A DNA stretch of 35,541 nucleotides, taken from positions 1-35,541 of the forward strand of contig CAYMKL010000073.1 of the NCBI GenBank assembly GCA_964390805.1, given 5' to 3'. The notes under the pieces were generated by a model. It ran no database searches and was not told the DNA's origin. It was given only the letters and a program-made list of their open reading frames with translations. Origin of the DNA: CAYMKL01 sp964390805. GTDB lineage: Bacteria; Chloroflexota; Anaerolineae; VGOG01. This document shows, one piece after another, positions 17,226-24,555 of this stretch (position 1 is the stretch's first letter; each line of letters begins with the position of its first letter). Made by a program: the position numbers and the translations under genes.

Positions 17226-19925
17226 ATGTCAAAAGCAGAGTATGGAATGCATCAACTTGTCTGTCCCGAATGCGACTTTGAGCCGTTCAAGCGAAATCAC
17301 TACTTCACCGGTAAGCTGTTGGTGGAGCGGGATTTTACGGACGAGCAACGGTACTTCAGGGAAAAGATCCGCCATCATTACGCGCGGCTGCACGGCTGGG
17401 GTGTCGTATGCGGGCTGAAGGTCAGGCAGCACCAGACCCCTGGCTGCCAGGACCGGTACGTATACATCGAGCCTGGTACGGCGGTGGATTGCTGCGGTCG
17501 CGAGATCCTGGTACCGAGGGAAGAATGCATCGACATCACCCAACTCGAAGGGTTTGAGGAGCACATCAAGGAGGGAGATACCGACCCTCACACCCTCCAA
17601 ATCTGTGTTCGCTATGCTCAGTGCCCGACCGAAGAGATCCCGGTGGTCTATGACGAATGCGGCTGCGACGATACCCGCTGTGCACCGAACCGGATTCTGG
17701 AATCCTACCAGTTTGGCGTGATCGTCGATCCAGAAGAGGAGCAGGGTTTTCTCCACGCGCCTCGGTTCCGTTGGGGGTGCGAGGTAAACCTAGCCCACGC
17801 TTCTCACGTGGCCTTGCACGACGCCAGCCATAGGCTCTATGTCTTGACCAACAGCGGTCCAAGCATCCTTTACCAGGTGAGCGCAGACAATTGTGCCGTC
17901 CTGGAGGCCTACGATCTGCCCGCCAAGGGCCTGGCCCTGGCGGTGACCAACGACGGATCCCGGGTCTACGTGGTGGCTGAGCATAGCGATCCGTCCATAG
18001 CCACGCGCCAACTCCACGTCCTCGACACGGCCACCCTCATGGTCATCCGTGCGGATCCGGTCGACATCCCAGGCAGCGCCGACAGCGAGGTCTACCTGGC
18101 GGTGGCTCCAGAGCCGGACAATCGGCTGTTTGCCCTGGTGGCCACACCTGGCAAGGTGCTGGTGTGGGGCATGGACCTCAACGACGGCGCGGTCACGCCT
18201 GACGCCCCGATTGAGATCAACCTTGGAGCGGATCTTCGTGGACTCGCCATCAGCAGCGATGCGGCGTTCGCCTATGCCGCCGACCCGGCGAACCACCAGA
18301 TCCAGGTGCTCGACGTCGCAGCGGAGGCGGCTGGCACGCCGATTGCTGTCTTGCCGGACGATGCCGAGCCGTACGCTCTCGCTGTGGTCAGCAGTACCGG
18401 CTCTGACCTCCTGGCGGTTGCCGACCAGACCCTCAAACGGCTCTACCTGGTGGGTCTGGATCCATCGCCCACTCTGCTCGGCTGCGTAAACCTCAGCCAC
18501 CCGCCGGTTGACCTGGTGGCATCACCCGGGGGCCGGTGGGCCTACGTCCTGGAAGGGGAGGACGATGGCAGCAGCTACCTGCAGGCGGTCAACCTGTACA
18601 GGCTGCAACAGGGATACGACGTGGAACCGGGCCTGGCTTTCGAGGTGGGGCAGACCAGCCAACATCTCGCCCTGTCCGAGTCAGGGCAGCACCTGTACAT
18701 ACCTTATCTGGAAGACCTGGCAGTACCCATTGACGGGGGCGTGGCCATCTTGGAGGTCGGCGAACAAGCGTGTGAGGAGTTGTTGTGGCGTGACCTCGAC
18801 GGCTGCCCGTCCTGTGACACGCCCAACTGCGTAGTGCTGGCAACCATCAAAAACTACCACCTGGGCGACCGCATGGAAGACCAGACGGACCCCCCTGCCG
18901 ATCCGGCCGACGATGCCGCCAACCACGTCGCCCGCATCGACTACCGGCTGGGGCGCCGCCTGTTGCCGAGCGTGCAGGTTTTGACCGAGCTTTTGGCGTG
19001 CCTGTTGGAACAAGGCGTTGGTGGGCCAGGACAGCAAGGGCCACCGGGCCCACCAGGCCCAGCGGGGCCGCCTGGGGAAAAGGGAGAGAGGGGTGATCCA
19101 GGTCCTCCTGGCGAGAAGGGTGATCCAGGTTCTCCTGGCGAGAAGGGCGACCCAGGTGAAGGGCTGGAAGAAGGCCTCGTCCAGATCAATGCACTGAGCT
19201 GGAGGCACGGCACCCCAAACAATCTTCTGGTCCCGATCATTTATTCGAACGGAGAGCTGCACGGACATGGGATTGTGATCGGCTTTACCGGCGAGGTACA
19301 AGTCACAGCCGGGCCGAGCCCCATAGATGCGGAGCACGTGTTCCAGGTTCTGGTCAGGAATCCGCAACTTGAGGAGGAGTTCGGCGTGCGTTGTCGCTGC
19401 GCAATACCCGGTGAAGTGCTACCGGTCGACCCCGAGTTCGACGCCAACGACTCTGAGCTGATTATCGGTGCCACGATCCTCAATTCGACGACGGCCAATG
19501 CTGTGGCCTTTGTGTCCCAATGGTTCAGGGGAATCAAATGGCCCGAGACGAGAGAACTGTGGGTCCAACTGCGGGGGGATTTCGTCCTGGAGGCTGCAGA
19601 AAATGTGAGGGCCATCGACGCCGAATTCGTGCGAGCGGAACTCCCCACTGGTGACAGGCCTGGGGGCAGCAGCGTAGGTAACCAGGGTGGTCTCTTCGAG
19701 AGTTGGTTCTCTGCCAGCTATGACCCTAAACACTTCCGCTTGAATCTGAACTTGGCCAGTCTCGAGGCCTTGGAGGGGATCCCCGGCATCGGTTGGAGCA
19801 CGGCCGAGATGATCCTGGAAGAGCGAGCGATACAGCCCTTTGACGACCTGGACGATTTTCGGGCACGCGTGAACCCCATCCCGCATAACTGGGGCCTGAT
19901 GCGCGACGGGATTACTGTGAGATAG
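17226..19925 (+). CDS. Fibre-like protein: docking domain, beta-propeller, collagen-like stalk, HhH tail
   Basis: An 899-aa modular protein. Residues 1-120: a docking domain with CPEC near the N-terminus, NHYFTGKLLVERDFTDEQ, RLHGWGVVCGLKV and VDCCGREILVPRE; the same domain starts the next two genes. Residues ~185-520: YVTN-type beta-propeller (SHRLYVLTNSG, GSRVYVVAEH, LRGLAISSDAAFAYAADPAN). Residues ~597-646: collagen-like G-x-y triplets with GPPGPPGPAGPPGEKGERGD and GEKGDPG repeats. Residues ~655-830: a beta domain of unknown family. Residues ~840-895: a ComEA-like helix-hairpin-helix (LNLASLEALEGIPGIGWSTA). It is probably a host-binding fibre or surface appendage of the particle. I chose ATG at 17226, after AAAAGGAGAGG, over an upstream start inside the previous gene. 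The HhH fold usually binds DNA; here it may simply be a trimer tip. Confidence 0.82.
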   Translation: MSKAEYGMHQLVCPECDFEPFKRNHYFTGKLLVERDFTDEQRYFREKIRHHYARLHGWGVVCGLKVRQHQTPGCQDRYVYIEPGTAVDCCGREILVPREECIDITQLEGFEEHIKEGDTDPHTLQICVRYAQCPTEEIPVVYDECGCDDTRCAPNRILESYQFGVIVDPEEEQGFLHAPRFRWGCEVNLAHASHVALHDASHRLYVLTNSGPSILYQVSADNCAVLEAYDLPAKGLALAVTNDGSRVYVVAEHSDPSIATRQLHVLDTATLMVIRADPVDIPGSADSEVYLAVAPEPDNRLFALVATPGKVLVWGMDLNDGAVTPDAPIEINLGADLRGLAISSDAAFAYAADPANHQIQVLDVAAEAAGTPIAVLPDDAEPYALAVVSSTGSDLLAVADQTLKRLYLVGLDPSPTLLGCVNLSHPPVDLVASPGGRWAYVLEGEDDGSSYLQAVNLYRLQQGYDVEPGLAFEVGQTSQHLALSESGQHLYIPYLEDLAVPIDGGVAILEVGEQACEELLWRDLDGCPSCDTPNCVVLATIKNYHLGDRMEDQTDPPADPADDAANHVARIDYRLGRRLLPSVQVLTELLACLLEQGVGGPGQQGPPGPPGPAGPPGEKGERGDPGPPGEKGDPGSPGEKGDPGEGLEEGLVQINALSWRHGTPNNLLVPIIYSNGELHGHGIVIGFTGEVQVTAGPSPIDAEHVFQVLVRNPQLEEEFGVRCRCAIPGEVLPVDPEFDANDSELIIGATILNSTTANAVAFVSQWFRGIKWPETRELWVQLRGDFVLEAAENVRAIDAEFVRAELPTGDRPGGSSVGNQGGLFESWFSASYDPKHFRLNLNLASLEALEGIPGIGWSTAEMILEERAIQPFDDLDDFRARVNPIPHNWGLMRDGITVR

Positions 19926-19938
19926 AAGGAGATATGTC

Positions 19939-21612
19939 ATGACGAACCAAACCCATCGAGTTGCCTGCCCGGTGTGTGGCGAGTTGAAATGCCTCTGCCG
20001 GCCCCGCTTCTTCGCCGGCCAGTTGCTAACCGAACAGGACCTCAACGACCTGGAATGCTACATTATCGAGAAGAACAAGCTACACAATCGCTACCTGCAC
20101 GGACCCGGCGTCGTCTGCGGCCTCCAGGTCGTATGCCACGAATGCGACGGCTGGGTGACGGTCAAACAGGGCTATGCCATCGATCCCTGTGGTAATGACA
20201 TCATCGTCTGTGAGGATCACGATCTTAACGTCATCCAGGCAATTCGCAAGTGTCGCGAAGCGCTGCGCCGGCCCGCTGAGTGTGAGCCGCCACGCGTCGT
20301 GGTGGACGAGCCGTGCAAGGACGTGGAGGAACGCTGGTGCATTGCCATCGCCTACGAGGAGAGAGAGGCCCGACCCATTGGCACACTGCGCCAGGAAGGT
20401 CCTTGCAGTCAGAGCCAGTGCCACGGAAACAACGGCGGCAAGTCGCGGGCAACCGTGCGGGTGCCCGGTCGCAGCGGAAGCACGGTCGCTCCCTGCGAGC
20501 CTACCCGCATCTTGGAGAGCTACCGGCTGGGCGTGTTCCGAGCGCCCGAAGGCCCCTGCCTCGATCGGAAGCAGGCGCTGGAAGGCACACTTCCGCACAG
20601 GTTGCTGGCCTGTTTCACCAGCCTGAGGGAGTTCTTGGCCAAGTACATCACCGTCGATATCTTACTCTTGAGTTTGGATGTCGCCTTCGGGTCCCTTGGA
20701 CCTGTAGCCTCGCGCGCCGGGATTCCCCGGCTCCGGACCCAGTGTTGTGCCCTCTACCTTGCGGTCAAGGAACTGTACGATCAAAACCCGGCCAACGTTC
20801 GGTGTGCCGCCCTGGAGGACGTACATTGCCCAGAGCCTCCGCAGGGAGATCTCTCCGATGAAGTGATCGCCTCCTATGTGGCCCAGGTGCGGGCGGCCAC
20901 GCGTCAGCTTCTAGGACTGCTCGTGCAGTACCTGGTCGACTGTGCCTGCCAGGCACTCCTGCCACCCTGTGCCCCGGACCCCTTGGATGACCGCCTGATC
21001 CTGGCCTGCCTGACGATCCAGGAGGACAAGATCCTGCACATCTGCAACTTCTCCTGCCGTCAGTTTGCTGGCTCGTTCGCTTCCCTCTCTTACTGGCTAC
21101 CCATCCAGCCGCTGATCATTACTGCCCTAGAGCGGCTATGCTGCGATCCGCAATTGCTCCAGCGCTTAGGGCGCATTCTGGCTTCCCACCCCAAGCAGCG
21201 CACCCTGTATCACTCGATCGCGGCCGACGACTTTGCCATCCCGAAAGCCTACGCCACGCGCATCAGCCGGATCCTTGGCAAAGTGTCGCTGGCTGGCTTG
21301 GCCGAGTTCCTCCAACCCGAGGGTGCCAACCTGGTTGAGCTTACGAATCGGCCCGTCGGGGAGGCCAGAGGGAGCCTGGAGGAGGCGGGAGTCAAGGTCG
21401 TGGAAAAGACGGTGGCGTCTGAAGAAGATGTGCCTGCCTTCAGCAGCCTGTCACTGAAGCCGTTCGCGAGGGCTGGGGATGCGGTGGTCGCCTACCGGGT
21501 AGGTGACAAGATCGTGGCCTATGGTCGCTATGATCCGCAAGAGGAGTTGGAAGCGCTGAGAGGAAAACTGGAACGGCTGACAATCAGGGTGGAAGAGCTG
21601 GGGGGACCATGA
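19939..21612 (+). CDS. Cysteine-rich fibre-like protein with shared docking domain
   Basis: A 557-aa paralogue of the previous protein's N-terminus: CPVCGELKCLC, then RFFAGQLLTEQDLNDLE, then YLHGPGVVCGLQVVCHECDG, then YAIDPCGNDIIVCED. Residues ~150-195 hold a low-complexity loop (HGNNGGKSRATVRVPG) before TRILESYRLGVFRAP, a sequence also present as RILESYQFGVI in the previous protein. Residues ~200-430 are mostly helical. I count about 31 cysteines by eye, nearly all before residue ~403. The C-terminus (~460-557) has a PASTA-like stretch (NRPVGEARGSLEEAGVKVVE), VVAYRVGDKIVAYG and a final coiled coil. Good Shine-Dalgarno (AAGGAGATAT). It is probably a second baseplate-attached appendage; I do not recognise the body domain. 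Confidence 0.75.
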   Translation: MTNQTHRVACPVCGELKCLCRPRFFAGQLLTEQDLNDLECYIIEKNKLHNRYLHGPGVVCGLQVVCHECDGWVTVKQGYAIDPCGNDIIVCEDHDLNVIQAIRKCREALRRPAECEPPRVVVDEPCKDVEERWCIAIAYEEREARPIGTLRQEGPCSQSQCHGNNGGKSRATVRVPGRSGSTVAPCEPTRILESYRLGVFRAPEGPCLDRKQALEGTLPHRLLACFTSLREFLAKYITVDILLLSLDVAFGSLGPVASRAGIPRLRTQCCALYLAVKELYDQNPANVRCAALEDVHCPEPPQGDLSDEVIASYVAQVRAATRQLLGLLVQYLVDCACQALLPPCAPDPLDDRLILACLTIQEDKILHICNFSCRQFAGSFASLSYWLPIQPLIITALERLCCDPQLLQRLGRILASHPKQRTLYHSIAADDFAIPKAYATRISRILGKVSLAGLAEFLQPEGANLVELTNRPVGEARGSLEEAGVKVVEKTVASEEDVPAFSSLSLKPFARAGDAVVAYRVGDKIVAYGRYDPQEELEALRGKLERLTIRVEELGGP

Positions 21613-21669
21613 GGCACCCCAGCCCGATCGTGGAGAGTCCATCTTTTGCTTGGCTGGTGGAGGCTAACG

Positions 21670-24286
21670 ATGTCAACCAATCAGACTGAACGTCCTCGCT
21701 TTTACGAGGAACAGTACCTGGGGGCTCGAGACCTGGAGGATGTGCTCTGCTACGGCCGCATCCACCGCGCCCGTCATCTCCTTGGGGCGCATACCTGGGG
21801 CATCGCCGTCGGCCTCAAACTGAAGGAGGTCAAGTCTTCGACGGGCGACGGTCAATTGGAGGTCCATCTCCAACCCGGCTACGCCTGGGACGGGTTTGGC
21901 CGCCCCATCGTCGTCTTGACCACGCACCCGATCCCCGCCTCGGCGTTCAAACCGTACGTCTACGATGAGCAGATAGACGGAGGAGATCCGCCGGAAGGGC
22001 GACTGATCCCGGTGTGGCTGCGCTACTGCGAGTCGAAAACCCAGCGCCCACGCCCCGGGTTCGAGGTGTGCGACACCGAGGATCAGTACATGCGGGTGAG
22101 CGAATGCTTTGCCCTGGAGATCGGGGAGCGGAGTAGTCCCCAGGACCAACACGACCCCGTCGTGGTGGCCGGTGAAACCGTAGACCCCCGAAGGGCGCTG
22201 CAAAAGTTCGACCCGGAAGCCCCGCTCATCTATGATGAATCCATCCCCCACCAGGCGCTGCCCGGCGCGGGAGAGCACGCCAAGTGGCTGATCCCTCTGG
22301 GCTACGTTCGCTGGAAGCCGAACCAGGACCGCAGCAAGCCAGGGGAATTCATCCAGATGACGGAGGACGATCACGAGCAGAGCCGCCGCTTTCGGCGCTA
22401 CATCGGGGTCGTGGCCGACGGACTCCTGGCGGCCGATGGGGCCCTCCGGCTGCGGGACCGGGGAACCGATCCTGAGACCTCGGTGTGGTCCGACGACCTG
22501 GTATGGGTCGAGGGCGACCTGCGGGCCGATGCGGACGTCAAACTCTTTGGCGGAAGGCTGCATTTCCGGGACCGTGCGGGTGATCCCCAAGACGACGACG
22601 CTGCCGGCGTTCCGTTCCGCTTGCAGAGGCGCGAGGACAACGGGCAGGGCGGCAAGGACCTGCAGGTGGTCATCGGCCAAAAGGAGGACGGCCATAACCG
22701 TTTAGTGGTTGGTCCCGTGATCGACGAAAGCCTTAAGGCCAGGCTGGTTGTGCGGGACGACGGCCACGTCGGCCTTGGGGCCGACAGTCCCGAGTACACC
22801 CTACAGCTTGGGGATGGCACCGAGAGTGTGTCACTGTGTCTGCGAGGTCCAGATGACGATACGGTTTCAGCCATCGTCGCCTTCGAGGATAACGCGGGTG
22901 CCACTCGGCGCTGGTTTCGATTGGTCCATGACACGCAAGAGAATCAGCTCAAGCTGACTTCTGCCGAGAAGGATCCCATCCTTGTCATTAAGCGCGCCTC
23001 GGGCCGGGTCGGCATTGGGACCACGGATCCTAACCGCGCGTTGACAATCCAAGGCGGTGCAGGAACCTATGTCAATGTTAAGGGAAACGGTGGTACCCAC
23101 GAAGTACTCCTGGGTGCCGATAATGCCGGCGGCATTGTCTCGACGATGACCAACCACGATCTCCAGTTGCGAGCTGGTGGAAACAGCACCAAGATGATCG
23201 TCAAGACCGACGGCAACATTGGCATTGGGACCACGGATCCTAACCGCGCGTTGACAATCCAAGGCGGTGCAGGAANNNNNNNNNNNNNNNNNNNNNNNNN
23301 NNNNNNNNNNNNNNNNNNNNNNNNNNNNNNNNNNNNNNNNNNNNNNNNNNNNNNNNNNNNNNNNNNNNNNNNNNNATGTTAAGGGAAACGGTGGTACCCA
23401 CGAAGTACTCCTGGGTGCCGATAATGCCGGTGGCATTGTCTCGACGATGACCAACCATGATCTCCAGTTGCGAGCTGGTGGAAACAGCACCAAGATGATC
23501 ATCAAGGCCGACGGGGACGTCGGCATCGGGACGGCAAGCCCAAGTGCTCGCTTGCACGTGCGAGACAGCATAAATGAAAGCGCCTCCAACCTCTCTGCGC
23601 ACGTTGCCCTTATTGAGAACACCTCAACTGGAACCAACGCTGATGTTTTGGCTTTGAAGGTAGGACAAGGTTCACCTGGGGGGGGGAACAACTTTATCAC
23701 ATTCTTTGGAGGCGACAATACTGTTGGGGCTATCGAGGGGGATGGAAGTGGCGGCATTAGTATTAACTACACCACCGCGGACTATGCAGAGTGGCTGCCT
23801 CGATCTCACGGAGACGAAGTGATTGCACCTGGCGATATCGTAGGGGTATTTGGCGGCAAGATTACGAAAGAGACTCAGGGTGCCGATCACGTGTTGGCAA
23901 TCTCTAGCACCCCTCTTGTTCTAGGAAATCGCCCTGGTCGAGAAAACGAGCATCTATATGAAAAGGTCGCGTTTCTGGGCCAAGTACCGGTCAAAGTCCA
24001 AGGGGCAGTAAAAGCAGGGGATTTCATCGTCCCGTCGGGATTGAATGACGGAACTGGTGTGGCGGTATCGCCTCAAGAGATGAGTCTCGCTCAGTATGCT
24101 CAAATCGTCGGCAGGGCCTGGGAGTCCTCGGACGAGCAAGGCATCAGGCTCGTCAACACTGTCGTAGGTCTTGACACGAGCTGTGCCGAAGCGGGGCTCG
24201 TGTCACTAATGCAGGCGCAACAGGAAGAGATCGAAACGCTGCGGGCCGAACTCGAAAACCTGAAAGCCGTGGTGGCTGCGGTTTGA
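21670..24286 (+). CDS. Tail-fibre-like protein, interrupted by assembly gap
   Basis: One gene read in two frames on either side of 100 N. Before the gap (21670-23275): a diverged docking domain (RFYEEQYLGARDLEDVLCYG, then THTWGIAVGLKLK-like sequence), then a beta-rich shaft with VGLGADSPEYTLQLGDGTES and 70-aa repeats starting IGIGTTDPNRALTIQGGAG. After the gap (23376-24286): the rest of a repeat, VGIGTASPSARLHV, then DYAEWLPRSHGDEVIAPGD and LGQVPVKVQGAVKAGDFIVP. This resembles Peptidase_G2-type C-terminal domains of phage fibres, which can cleave themselves. It ends with a coiled coil (QAQQEEIETLRAELENL). The frame change equals 100 modulo 3, so it is an artefact of the N filler and not a true frameshift. 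GGTGGAGG precedes ATG at 21670. True length is unknown. Confidence 0.8.
23011..23521 (+). repeat. 210-bp in-frame tandem repeats in fibre gene
   Basis: GGCATTGGGACCACGGATCC begins at 23011 and again at 23221, a period of 210 bases (70 codons), nearly identical between copies. The second copy runs into the N gap. Sequence after the gap (from 23376) restarts at the point equivalent to 23075 in copy 1 and runs 146 bases to the next unit boundary at 23522, exactly as in copy 1. The later copy carries a few substitutions (for example ATCAAGGCC for GTCAAGACC). Confidence 0.9.
23276..23375. other. Assembly gap (100 N) within tandem repeat
   Basis: Exactly 100 N, the usual filler for a gap of unknown size. 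The flanks match positions 23065 and 23075 of repeat copy 1, so the real missing sequence should be 9 bases plus a whole number of 210-base repeats. Both terms are multiples of three, which would restore a single reading frame across the gap. Confidence 0.95.
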
Positions 24287-24320
24287 ATTGGCTCCACACA
24301 AGATCGAAGCGAGGGGATCG

Positions 24321-24551
24321 ATGATGGAAAAACAACTACAGCGACGCCTCCAGGAACTTCGAGCGGAATTTGACGCAGGGCAGAGGATGCTGGCCGAGTT
24401 GGAGGCCAAGCAAGCAAGCACCAGAGACACCTTGTTGCGCATCAGCGGCGCCATTCAGGTACTAGAAGAATTGGTGAATCACGAGGTCGTGGCGAGCCAG
24501 AGCGAGGAGGAGGCCGACGACCCCGCTTTGCGCTTGGTAAAGACAGGATAG
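24321..24551 (+). CDS. Small coiled-coil protein of unknown function
   Basis: A 76-aa protein starting MMEKQLQRRLQELRAEFDAG, with a continuous heptad-like helix to about residue 55 (LEAKQASTRDTLLRISGAI, QVLEELV) and an acidic tail (SEEEADDP). No family is recognised. It lies between the fibre and tape-measure-like genes and starts at ATG 24321 after GAGGGG. It may be an assembly chaperone or a trimeric baseplate part; both are guesses from shape and position. Confidence 0.65.
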   Translation: MMEKQLQRRLQELRAEFDAGQRMLAELEAKQASTRDTLLRISGAIQVLEELVNHEVVASQSEEEADDPALRLVKTG

Positions 24552-24555
24552 GGCC

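Noticed and set aside
18681..19367. Minus-strand frame opposite the collagen-like region
   Set aside because: Low-complexity G-x-y codons give long open frames on the reverse strand; the + strand reading continues a gene with clear domains on both sides.
20313..20861. Alternative + frame inside the cysteine-rich fibre gene
   Set aside because: Its product is arginine-rich shadow sequence, while the other frame keeps the docking domain and conserved RILESY segment.
23011..23521. Tandem repeats considered as a CRISPR array
   Set aside because: Units are 210 bases, contiguous and coding in frame, with no short repeat plus unique spacer pattern.
23240..23602. Minus-strand frames through the N gap and an apparent frameshift in the fibre gene
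   Set aside because: The frames are shadows containing the N filler. The frameshift equals 100 modulo 3 and disappears if the gap is 9 + 210k bases.
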